A stretch of DNA of 5,961 nt, taken from the NCBI GenBank assembly GCA_020696915.1, contig JAJFMR010000203.1, positions 1 to 5,961 of the forward strand, in the 5' to 3' direction. The notes beneath the pieces were generated by a model. The model did no database searches. It was not told the origin of the DNA and saw only the letters and a list, made by a program, of their open reading frames with translations. Source of the stretch: Rhizobiaceae bacterium. GTDB lineage: Bacteria > Pseudomonadota > Alphaproteobacteria > Rhizobiales > Rhizobiaceae. A program made the position numbers and the translations under genes. Below, piece after piece: positions 1 through 5,961 of the stretch; position 1 is the stretch's first letter; every line of letters begins with the position of its first letter.

Positions 1-1046
1 GCCAGGAAACCGTTGAGGCCGATGACCACGGCCATCGCCGTGGCGAGCTGGACGAGCCGCCGTGCCGGAGCCGCCTCGACCGGGATCAGGCGCCAGTTTG
101 GACGGCCCGGCGACAGCGTCGCGCGGGCCAGCCTGTTGACGCCGAACACCACCCCGACGACCTCGAACAGCGACCTCAGGAAGACCCCGATGTCGCCGCG
201 CAGCACGTTGTAATAATCGAAGAAAAACAGGCTGGAGACCAGAAACATCGCCACTGCGGCGGTCGGCAGCAGGGTCGACCAGAAGGCCACCGAGAGGCGG
301 CTGAGATAGGAGGGGTTCATGGCTGCCGGGTCGGCGTCGAAGAAGCGGTGGAAGACACGGCGGCCGCCCACCAGCAGCACCACCGCGGCCAGCAAGGCGA
401 GGCAAGCCGCCGCCAGCGCCGCCTGGAACTTGAACTGGTAGACGAACCGGAGCCACGACGAGAAGGCCCGGTAGAGAGCCGTGAACTCGGCACGCACGTC
501 CAGCCGGAGCGCGCTGTCGAACGTGTCGGCCAGCGGATAGCGCCGCGTCAGGAAGGTCCGGAAAAGCTCGCTGCGCATGGCGGAGATTTTTTCGGTGAGG
601 CCATGGATCCTGACGGTCAGCTGTTCGGCCAGCCCGAGCACCGCGTTGATCTCGGCCTTTTCCGACCGCAGCTCCTGCCGTTCCCGCGTAACGATATCCG
701 GCTCGGCAGTCTCGCCTTCGGGAGGCGGCGGACCGAGCTGTTCCAGGCGTGCGTTGATCTCGGAAAGCCGCGGCCGGAACGCCACGCTGCTTTCGAAGAC
801 CTTGCCCTGGATGTCCTCGAGCTCCAGGCTGGTCTCGACGAGCTTCGGGTCGTTTTCGGCGTTTTCCTCGATGTCGCGCTCGAGCCCGTCGACCTGCACG
901 CCGAACCCTTCGATCACTCCCCGCTGTTCGGCAACCAGTCGGTTGCCCGGGCCCTCGGCCCCCTGCCCCCAGGCAACCGCCGGCGCCGCCGCGGCGGCGA
1001 TCAGCACGCCCAGCGCAAGCAGCTTCCGGATTGTCTTGAATGGCAT
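1..1046 (-). CDS. MscS-superfamily mechanosensitive channel with DUF3772-like N-terminus (3' part cut by window edge)
   Basis: This reading frame stays open from the ATG (complement of 1044-1046) to the left edge, giving 348 residues without a stop, so the C-terminal part is missing. Residues 1-25 form a signal peptide: basic MPFKTIRK, then a hydrophobic Leu/Ala core ending in AVA before Trp26. Residues about 35-160 are a charged, helical, probably coiled-coil periplasmic region containing LSEINARLEQLGPPPPEGE, which I recognise as typical of the DUF3772 domain found in front of MscS channels. Hydrophobic segments follow at about 209-227, 251-275, 286-305 and 331 onward, the multi-helix arrangement of large MscS relatives. 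The pore helix and the MscS beta domain would lie beyond the window, so the channel assignment rests on the N-terminal half. Such proteins are inner-membrane channels that release solutes on hypo-osmotic shock. An AAGGGG ribosome-binding site lies 11 nt before the ATG. It is transcribed divergently from the sox operon. Confidence 0.82.
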   Translation of the reverse strand, partial: MPFKTIRKLLALGVLIAAAAAPAVAWGQGAEGPGNRLVAEQRGVIEGFGVQVDGLERDIEENAENDPKLVETSLELEDIQGKVFESSVAFRPRLSEINARLEQLGPPPPEGETAEPDIVTRERQELRSEKAEINAVLGLAEQLTVRIHGLTEKISAMRSELFRTFLTRRYPLADTFDSALRLDVRAEFTALYRAFSSWLRFVYQFKFQAALAAACLALLAAVVLLVGGRRVFHRFFDADPAAMNPSYLSRLSVAFWSTLLPTAAVAMFLVSSLFFFDYYNVLRGDIGVFLRSLFEVVGVVFGVNRLARATLSPGRPNWRLIPVEAAPARRLVQLATAMAVVIGLNGFL

Positions 1047-1098
1047 GTCGACGGGCGCCCCTTGAGGATTTCGTTCGGGAACCGGATGCGGCGCGCCA

Positions 1099-1127
1099 TT
1101 GATACTGACGGCAACCCGCAGCGGCAA
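1099..1127 (-). promoter_or_regulatory. Candidate sigma-70-type promoter for the channel gene
   Basis: On the minus strand TTGCCG (complement of 1122-1127) is followed after exactly 17 bp by TATCAA (complement of 1099-1104). Each hexamer matches the housekeeping consensus at four of six positions. The -10 lies 52 bp before the channel start codon, which would give a 5' leader of roughly 45 nt. The weak hexamers are compatible with alphaproteobacterial promoters, but such matches also occur by chance, so this is tentative. Confidence 0.3.
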
Positions 1128-1186
1128 GCAGGGGCGGGCGCGGCGAAAAACGGAAGCGATTCCCTTTGGCCGTGCGATGCTCTACT

Positions 1187-1202
1187 CTCCGACCGGCCGG
1201 AG
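1187..1202 (+). other. Small inverted repeat in the soxB leader
   Basis: CTCCG (1187-1191) and CGGAG (1198-1202) form a perfect 5-bp inverted repeat around ACCGGC, 15 nt before the soxB start codon. In the transcript it could form a short GC-rich hairpin next to the ribosome-binding site; as DNA it could be part of a protein site. It is short for a 65-70% GC sequence and may have no function. Confidence 0.25.
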
Positions 1203-1208
1203 CGGATC

Positions 1209-1214
1209 AAGGGG
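1209..1214 (+). promoter_or_regulatory. Ribosome-binding site of soxB
   Basis: AAGGGG lies only 3 nt before the ATG at 1218, closer than usual. It supports this start over the longer open frame, which runs back through the intergenic region and into the antisense of the channel gene. The N-terminal sequence after the ATG (MREYSAFSLLR) also matches the family's usual beginning. Confidence 0.5.
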
Positions 1215-1217
1215 ATC

Positions 1218-2477
1218 ATGAGGGAGTATTCTGCCTTTTCGCTGCTCCGGAACGCGCTTTCGGGGAATCGGGACTGGAGGCCGGTCTGGCGCAAGGCGGC
1301 GCCGCGGCCGGCCTATGACGTGGTGGTGGTCGGCGGCGGCGGTCACGGCCTGGCCACCGCCTACTACCTGGCCAGGCAGCACGGCATCACCGACGTGGCC
1401 GTCGTGGAGAAGGGCTGGCTCGGCTCCGGCAATGTCGGCCGCAACACGACGGCCGTGCGCTCCAACTATCTGTTGCCGGAGAACCAGCGCTTCTACGAGC
1501 ACTCGATGAAGATGTGGGAGGGCCTCTCGCATGAGCTCAATTACAACGTCATGTTTTCGCAGCGCGGCTGCCTGAACCTGGCGCACACGCCGGCCCAGCT
1601 CGACGAGTTCGCGCGCCGCGGCAATGCCATGCGCCACGAGGGCATCGACGCCGAGCTGATGACGGTCGGACGGATTGCCCGGGAGGTGCCGGGCCTCGAC
1701 ACCTCGGCTTCGGCACGCTTTCCGATCGTCGGCGGCCTGATGCAGCGCCGCGCCGGCACGGCGCGCCATGACGCGGTCGCCTGGGGCTATGCGCGCGGCG
1801 CCGACCGGCTCGGCGTCGACATCATCGAGAATTGCGAGGTCACCGGCTTCCGGCGCGAGGGCGAACGCATCGCCGGCGTCGTCACCACGCGCGGCGACAT
1901 CCGCGCCCGCAAGGTCGCGGTGGCCGTCGCCGGCCACACCGGCGAGGTCATGCGGCGCGCCGGCGTCGACCGGCTGCCGATCGAGAGCCAGGTGCTCCAG
2001 GCTTTCGTATCGGAATCGCTGAAACCGTTCCTGCACACGGTGATCACCTTCGGCATGGGCCATTTCTACATGGCGCAGTCCGACAAGGGCGGACTGATCT
2101 ATGGCGGCGGGCTCGACGGCTACAACAGCTATGCCCAGCGCGGCAACCTGCCGATCGTCGAGGAGGTGACGGCCGAAATGCTGGCGCTGTTTCCCGGCCT
2201 GGCGCGCGTCCGGCTGCTGCGCTCGTGGGGCGGCACCACCGACATGTCGATGGACGGGTCGCCGATCATCACCTGCGGGCCGCTGCCCGGTCTCTACCTG
2301 AACTGCGGCTGGTGCTACGGCGGCTTCAAGGCGACGCCCGCCTCCGGTCTCTGCTTTGCCCACACGATCGCCAGGGACGAACCGCATCCGCTCAATGCGC
2401 CATTCACGCTGGACCGTTTCCACCGCGGCACCGTCATCGACGACAAGGGCCAGGGCGCCACACCCAACCTCCACTAG
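1218..2477 (+). CDS. soxB: Sarcosine oxidase, beta subunit (heterotetrameric)
   Basis: SoxB is the catalytic flavoprotein of heterotetrameric sarcosine oxidase. It oxidises the N-methyl group of sarcosine at non-covalent FAD and passes electrons to covalently bound FMN, where O2 becomes H2O2; the enzyme is cytoplasmic. The product is 419 residues, the family's usual length. Visible signatures are the Rossmann FAD loop VVVVGGGGHGLATAYYLA (about 35-52), the flavin-proximal RNTTAVRSNYL (75-85), His184 in RRAGTARHDAVAWGYA, which aligns with the FMN-linked His near residue 175 of the Corynebacterium enzyme, and Lys371 in NCGWCYGGFK, the conserved lysine near FAD. The start at 1218 gives the expected family N-terminus, whereas the frame upstream has no family similarity. 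It leads the operon, with soxD 6 bp downstream. Compared with classical SoxB, several residues around the flavin differ (GWGTGGFK becomes GWCYGGFK; the segment after RSNYL is LPENQ), so the substrate may be a related N-methyl amino acid rather than sarcosine. Family assignment is firm; substrate is not. Confidence 0.95.
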   Translation: MREYSAFSLLRNALSGNRDWRPVWRKAAPRPAYDVVVVGGGGHGLATAYYLARQHGITDVAVVEKGWLGSGNVGRNTTAVRSNYLLPENQRFYEHSMKMWEGLSHELNYNVMFSQRGCLNLAHTPAQLDEFARRGNAMRHEGIDAELMTVGRIAREVPGLDTSASARFPIVGGLMQRRAGTARHDAVAWGYARGADRLGVDIIENCEVTGFRREGERIAGVVTTRGDIRARKVAVAVAGHTGEVMRRAGVDRLPIESQVLQAFVSESLKPFLHTVITFGMGHFYMAQSDKGGLIYGGGLDGYNSYAQRGNLPIVEEVTAEMLALFPGLARVRLLRSWGGTTDMSMDGSPIITCGPLPGLYLNCGWCYGGFKATPASGLCFAHTIARDEPHPLNAPFTLDRFHRGTVIDDKGQGATPNLH

Positions 2478-2483
2478 CCAAAG

Positions 2484-2786
2484 ATGCTGATCACCTGTCC
2501 CTACTGCGGTCCCCGCGACCTCGCCGAATTCGCCTACCAGGGCGACGGCAACCGGACGCGACCGGATCCTGCCTCCATGGACCAGGATGCCTGGAACGCC
2601 TATGTCTACGACCGCCACAACCCGGCCGGCGCGCATCATGAATTCTGGCAGCATTCCGGCGGCTGCCGGGCGCATCTGGCGGTGACCCGCGACACGCTCA
2701 CCCACGCCATCACCTCCGTGGCCTTTGCCCGGGAACTCGGACACAGGCGCTCGCTCAGGCGCGATCGGCCGGAGCGCGGCGGATGA
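2484..2786 (+). CDS. soxD: Sarcosine oxidase, delta subunit (zinc protein)
   Basis: SoxD is the smallest subunit of heterotetrameric sarcosine oxidase. It carries a structural zinc, contacts SoxA and is needed for assembly rather than chemistry. The product is 100 residues, within the usual range of about 90-110. It begins MLITCPYCGPRD, giving Cys5 and Cys8, and continues through HHEFWQHSGGCRAHL, giving His57 and Cys61. These four match the Cys-x2-Cys ... His-x3-Cys zinc ligands of the crystallised family members. The central segment WNAYVYDRHNPAG is also typical. The C-terminus is a basic tail (RRSLRRDRPERGG, 88-100). It starts 6 bp after the soxB stop with no strong ribosome-binding site, so translation probably depends on ribosomes finishing soxB. 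Its stop overlaps the soxA start in an ATGA. Confidence 0.95.
   Translation: MLITCPYCGPRDLAEFAYQGDGNRTRPDPASMDQDAWNAYVYDRHNPAGAHHEFWQHSGGCRAHLAVTRDTLTHAITSVAFARELGHRRSLRRDRPERGG
2771..2786 (+). promoter_or_regulatory. soxA ribosome-binding site and soxD/soxA ATGA overlap
   Basis: GGAG at 2771-2774 lies 8 nt before the soxA ATG at 2783, a good spacing. The soxA start and the soxD TGA share ATGA (2783-2786), the standard arrangement for termination-reinitiation coupling, consistent with subunits that assemble in equal amounts. Confidence 0.7.
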
Positions 2787-5776
2787 GCCCGCGACGCACC
2801 CCGACCGGCGGCCGCATCGACCGCTCGCGCAGCATTCGCTTCCGCTTCGACGGCGCCGACTGCACCGGGCATCCCGGCGACACGCTGGCTTCCGCGCTGC
2901 TGGCGGCCGGCGTCATCCAGTTCGGGCGCTCGTTCAAATACCACCGGCCGCGCGGCGTGCTCGCCGCCGGCATCGAGGAGCCGAACGCCCTGGTCACGGT
3001 GCTCGAGGGCGACGTCCGCGAGCCCAATATCCCGGCCACCCGGATCGAGATCTTCGACGGCCTGACGGCTACCAGCCAGAACCGCTTTCCATCGCTTGCC
3101 CTGGACGTCGGGGCGCTCGGCCAGCTCGGCGGCGGCCTTCTGTCCGCCGGTTTCTACTACAAGACCTTCATGGGCCCGGCAGTCGGGCCCCTGAAGGGCA
3201 CCGCCGTCTGGATGTGGTGCGAGCGCTTCATCCGCCGCGCCGCCGGTCTGGGCCGCGCCGGGACCGCGCCCGACCCGGCGCGCTACGAGCGCATGAACGC
3301 CTTCTGCGACGTCCTCGTCGTCGGCTCCGGACCGGCCGGCCTGATGGCCGCCAGAGCCGCGGCCGCAAGCGGCGCGCGGGTCATCCTGGCCGAACTCGAG
3401 CCGAGGTTCGGCGGCTCGACCAGCTTTTCGGGCGAAACGATCGACGGGATGCCGGCGCACGACTGGGCGGCTTCCGTCGTCGACGACCTGCGCGGCCGGG
3501 CCAATGTGCGCCTGCTGCCGCGGACCACCGTATGGGGATATTACGACGGCAATCTGCTGGCGGCCGTGGAGCGGGTCGCCGGCCGCCGGCCGGACGCCAG
3601 GCGGGAAGCGCCGCGCCATCGTCACTGGGTCATCAGCGCCGCACGCGTCGTGCTGGCGACGGGCGCCATGGAGCGGCCGCTCGTCTTTCCAGGCAACGAT
3701 CGGCCGGGCGTGATGCTGGCGTCGGCGGCCGAACGGTACGCCGCCGAATACGGCGTGCTCTGCGGCGAGCGGATCGTCGTCTTCACCAACAATGACAGCG
3801 CCTATCGCGCCGCTGCCGCTCTCGGCCGTGCCGGTGCCGTGATTGGCGCGATCGTCGACCTGCGGCAGGAGATTTCGGCCGCCGCGCGGGCGCTGGCCGG
3901 CGCCACCGGGGCGGAATTGCTGCCGGCGCACGCCGTCGTCGCGACGAATGGCGCAAGATCGCTGGCCGGCATCGAGCTGCAGCGCTTCGATGCAGCCGCG
4001 AAAATGCTCTCCGGCGACAGGAGGCCGCTGCAGGCGGATTGCCTGCTGGTGTCCGGCGGCTGGTCGCCGACCATCCAGCTGGCGGCGCAGGCCGGCGGAC
4101 GCGCCGAATGGGACATGGCATTGCAGGCCTTCCTGCCGCCGCAGCAGGCGGAAGGCTGGATCGGCGCCGGTGCCGTCATTGGCAAGTTCGACACGCAGGC
4201 GGCGCTGGCCGGCGGGCTGCAGGCCGGCAATGCGGCGGCCGGCCCGGCCGTGGACGGGTCGGTGCCGCCTGCCGTCGATGCCGTGGCGCTCGACCCGCGC
4301 CCGGCGGCCATCCTCGAGATCCCGGCGCCGGGCAAGGCCTTCGTCGACTTCCAGCACGACGTCACCGCCGAGGACATCCGCATCGCCCACCGCGAGGGCT
4401 TTTTCTCAGCCGAGCACCTGAAACGCTACACGACGCTCGGCATGGCGACCGACCAGGGCAAGACCTCGAACGTCGCCGGACTGGCGATCATGGCCGACCT
4501 GCTCGGCAGGACGATTCCCGAGACCGGCACGACGCGCTTCCGGCCGCCCTTCGCTCCGGTGTCGCTCGGCGCGCTCGCCGCCGAGCGCTATGGAGACGTC
4601 AGGCCGGAACGCCTGACGCCGATGCACGACTGGCATGTCTCGAACGGGGCGACGATGTATGCGGCCGGCCTCTGGCAGCGCCCCATGGTCTACGCGCTGT
4701 CCGGCGAGTCGGTCGAGCAGGCCTATGTCAGGGAGGCCCGCACGACCCGCGAACGAGCCGGCATCGTCGACGTCTCGACGCTCGGCAAGATCGCCGTCCA
4801 GGGTCCCGACGCGGCGGATTTCCTCGACCGCGTCTACACCAATGTCCTTTCGACGCTGCCGGTCGGCAAGGCGCGCTACGGGCTGATGCTGCGCGAGGAC
4901 GGCATGGTGCTCGACGACGGCACCGCCTGGCGGCTTGCCGCCGACGACTTCCTGGTGACCACGACCACGGCCAATGCCGGCAAGGTGATGCAGCATCTCG
5001 AATATCTGCTCGAAATTGTCTGGCCGGAGCTCCGCGTCGGCCTGACCTCGGTGACGGACCAGTGGGCGGGCGCCGCCATCGGCGGGCCGCGGGCAAGGGA
5101 AATCCTCGGGCTTTGCGTCGAGGGCACCGCCGTCGACGGGCAGGCACTGCCGTTCATGGGAATCGTGCATGGCGAGATCGCCGGCGCGCCGGTGATGATC
5201 TGCCGCCTGTCCTTCTCCGGCGAGATGGCTTTCGAAGTCTATTGCGGCGCCGGCCACGGCACGCATGTCTGGGACGCACTTGTTGCCGCCGGAAAGGATT
5301 TCGGCCTCGTCCCCTATGGGCTCGAGGCGCTGGGCACGATGCGCATCGAGAAAGGCCATGTCACGGGCGCCGAGATCGACGGCCGCACCACCGCCCGCGA
5401 CCTCCACCTCGACTGGCTGCTGTCGAAGAAGAAGCCTTTCGTCGGCTCGATGATGATGGACCGCGAGGGGCTGGTGCGGGCCGACCGCCTGCAGCTGGTC
5501 GGGGTGGTGTCGCTCGACGGAACCGCGCTTGCAGGCGGCGCCCACATCGTCGAGCAGCTCGACGTCAAAACGCCGCGCCGCTCCATCGGTCACCTCACCG
5601 CCGCCTGTTATTCGCCGGCGCTCGGCCGCCACATCGGGCTGGCGCTGGTCAAGGGCGGCAAGGCGCGGCACGGCACGCGCGCCTTCCTGTCGGACCCGCT
5701 GCGGCGGCGTTTCGGGCCGGTCGAAATCGTCAGCCATCATTTCTACGACCCGGAAGGCAGGCGCATGCATGGTTGA
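2783..5776 (+). CDS. soxA: Sarcosine oxidase, alpha subunit
   Basis: SoxA is the large subunit of heterotetrameric sarcosine oxidase. It binds NAD+ and holds the folate site where the one-carbon unit released by SoxB is captured as 5,10-methylene-tetrahydrofolate. At 997 residues it has full family length. Domains in order: a ferredoxin-like Fer2_4 fold at about 15-100 (GDTLASALLAAGV, GRSFKYHRPRGVLAAG) without a cysteine set for an iron-sulfur cluster, as usual in SoxA; a dinucleotide-binding domain from 176 (DVLVVGSGPAGL, glycines 181/183/186) with ATGAMERPLVFPGNDRPG and FTNNDSAYRAA further on; a linker domain around 520-600 (FVDFQHDV); and a GcvT aminomethyltransferase-like half from about 613 (PMHDWH) with YGLMLREDGMVLDDG (699-713), SFSGEMAFEVY (810-820), RIEKGH and a C-terminal barrel from about 896. 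No frameshift or truncation is visible. It overlaps soxD by 4 bp and soxG by 8 bp. Confidence 0.96.
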   Translation: MSPRRTPTGGRIDRSRSIRFRFDGADCTGHPGDTLASALLAAGVIQFGRSFKYHRPRGVLAAGIEEPNALVTVLEGDVREPNIPATRIEIFDGLTATSQNRFPSLALDVGALGQLGGGLLSAGFYYKTFMGPAVGPLKGTAVWMWCERFIRRAAGLGRAGTAPDPARYERMNAFCDVLVVGSGPAGLMAARAAAASGARVILAELEPRFGGSTSFSGETIDGMPAHDWAASVVDDLRGRANVRLLPRTTVWGYYDGNLLAAVERVAGRRPDARREAPRHRHWVISAARVVLATGAMERPLVFPGNDRPGVMLASAAERYAAEYGVLCGERIVVFTNNDSAYRAAAALGRAGAVIGAIVDLRQEISAAARALAGATGAELLPAHAVVATNGARSLAGIELQRFDAAAKMLSGDRRPLQADCLLVSGGWSPTIQLAAQAGGRAEWDMALQAFLPPQQAEGWIGAGAVIGKFDTQAALAGGLQAGNAAAGPAVDGSVPPAVDAVALDPRPAAILEIPAPGKAFVDFQHDVTAEDIRIAHREGFFSAEHLKRYTTLGMATDQGKTSNVAGLAIMADLLGRTIPETGTTRFRPPFAPVSLGALAAERYGDVRPERLTPMHDWHVSNGATMYAAGLWQRPMVYALSGESVEQAYVREARTTRERAGIVDVSTLGKIAVQGPDAADFLDRVYTNVLSTLPVGKARYGLMLREDGMVLDDGTAWRLAADDFLVTTTTANAGKVMQHLEYLLEIVWPELRVGLTSVTDQWAGAAIGGPRAREILGLCVEGTAVDGQALPFMGIVHGEIAGAPVMICRLSFSGEMAFEVYCGAGHGTHVWDALVAAGKDFGLVPYGLEALGTMRIEKGHVTGAEIDGRTTARDLHLDWLLSKKKPFVGSMMMDREGLVRADRLQLVGVVSLDGTALAGGAHIVEQLDVKTPRRSIGHLTAACYSPALGRHIGLALVKGGKARHGTRAFLSDPLRRRFGPVEIVSHHFYDPEGRRMHG

Positions 5777-5961
5777 CCAGCTCTCGCCCCTGGGAGCGGC
5801 GTGGAGGCCCGGAGCGCACGGCCACGTCGCCGAGGGCATCGGCGTTTCGCTCACCGAGATGCAGCCGGCCTCGATCGTCCAGCTCGCCGCATGGCCGGGA
5901 CGGCAGCGCGAGATGCTGGAAGCGATCGCGGAAATCGCCGGATTCCCGCTGCCCGACGGTG
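5769..5961 (+). CDS. soxG: Sarcosine oxidase, gamma subunit (5' part, cut by window edge)
   Basis: The frame opens at the ATG at 5769, overlapping the soxA end by 8 bp, and stays open to the window edge, giving 64 residues of a protein normally near 180-200. SoxG is a GcvT-fold-related subunit that lacks cofactors and stabilises the complex. The segment ASIVQLAAWPGRQ (about 34-46) matches the conserved IVQ-x2-AWP patch of SoxG, and the position directly after soxA is the usual one. GGAAGG at 5752-5757 lies 11 nt before the start and can serve as ribosome-binding site. The ATG at 5765 is in the soxA frame and encodes that protein's third-last residue, so it is not a soxG start. Identification from this fragment relies on both sequence and gene order. 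Confidence 0.88.
   Translation, partial: MVDQLSPLGAAWRPGAHGHVAEGIGVSLTEMQPASIVQLAAWPGRQREMLEAIAEIAGFPLPDG

Larger units (their letters stand above)
1047..1217. promoter_or_regulatory. Divergent intergenic region between the channel gene and soxB
   Basis: These 171 bp separate two divergent start codons and must contain the transcription starts for both the channel gene and the sox operon. I see no RNA gene, no convincing small ORF and no insertion-sequence end. Visible elements are a minus-strand sigma-70-like promoter (1099-1127), a 10-bp palindrome GTTCGGGAAC (1073-1082) that could be an operator half, and a short hairpin just before soxB (1187-1202). No good -35/-10 pair could be found for soxB itself. 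Confidence 0.7.

Noticed and set aside
577..1065. Plus-strand open frame of 162 codons opposite the channel gene
   Set aside because: The Ser/Arg/Pro-rich product has no motifs, while the minus strand encodes a clear signal peptide, the DUF3772-like region and membrane helices.
1167..1180. Sigma-54-like -24/-12 element (TTGGCCG ... TGC) before soxB
   Set aside because: The spacing between the GG and GC dinucleotides is 9 nt rather than the required 10, and the -12 part is TGC preceded by A rather than TTGC. The match is not good enough to call.
348..1217. N-terminal extension of soxB by 290 codons, or by 44 codons from the ATG at 1086
   Set aside because: The extension lies antisense to the channel gene and in the intergenic region and shows no family similarity. 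The ATG at 1218 gives the canonical SoxB N-terminus and length.
1182..2744. Long minus-strand open frame (520 codons) opposite soxB and soxD
   Set aside because: It mirrors the high-GC coding sequence on the plus strand, has no recognisable motifs and low-complexity Ala/Arg/Gly/Val composition. The plus-strand genes are unambiguous.
2826..3080. Possible 2Fe-2S ferredoxin domain at the SoxA N-terminus
   Set aside because: The fold resembles Fer2_4, but only one cysteine is present in the region, so no iron-sulfur cluster can be bound. This is normal for SoxA.
2636..4390. Minus-strand open frame of 584 codons opposite soxA
   Set aside because: Antisense shadow of the soxA frame caused by codon bias. 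It has no domain signature and is rich in Arg, Gly and Ala.
4406..5854. Minus-strand open frame of 482 codons opposite the GcvT half of soxA and the soxG start
   Set aside because: Same antisense effect; it spans two real genes on the other strand and shows no family motif.

Overview
The window is high-GC bacterial DNA, with G or C dominating third codon positions. The gene content points to an alphaproteobacterium, most likely a Rhizobiales member of the Mesorhizobium/Phyllobacteriaceae type. That placement is an inference from the compact soxBDAG operon, the DUF3772-type MscS channel and the codon use; no rRNA or other marker is present.

Layout: positions 1-1046 hold the 5' part of a minus-strand gene for an exported, membrane-anchored mechanosensitive channel of the MscS superfamily with an N-terminal DUF3772-like periplasmic region. 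It runs off the left edge. Positions 1047-1217 are a 171-bp divergent intergenic region that must carry the promoters for both directions. From 1218 to the right edge lies a plus-strand operon for heterotetrameric sarcosine oxidase: soxB (beta, 1218-2477), soxD (delta, 2484-2786), soxA (alpha, 2783-5776) and the first 64 codons of soxG (gamma, from 5769). The genes are 6 bp apart or overlap by 4 and 8 bp, so translation is probably coupled, and no terminator is visible between them.

How the genes work together: in characterised enzymes of this family SoxB oxidises the N-methyl group of sarcosine at a non-covalent FAD. Electrons pass to an FMN covalently linked to a SoxB histidine at the alpha/beta interface, and O2 is reduced to H2O2. 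The imine or one-carbon unit travels through an internal channel to a folate site in the GcvT-like half of SoxA, giving glycine and 5,10-methylene-tetrahydrofolate. SoxD is a small zinc protein of the complex and SoxG a GcvT-like structural subunit. All expected motifs are present: dinucleotide-binding glycines in SoxB and SoxA, the FMN histidine, the SoxD Cys/Cys/His/Cys set and the SoxA GcvT signatures.

I see no undescribed system here. The most interesting point is that this SoxB differs from the classical sarcosine oxidases at several positions around the flavin and substrate, so it may be a paralogue acting on another N-methyl amino acid. The head-to-head arrangement with an osmotic-stress type channel is a weaker lead.
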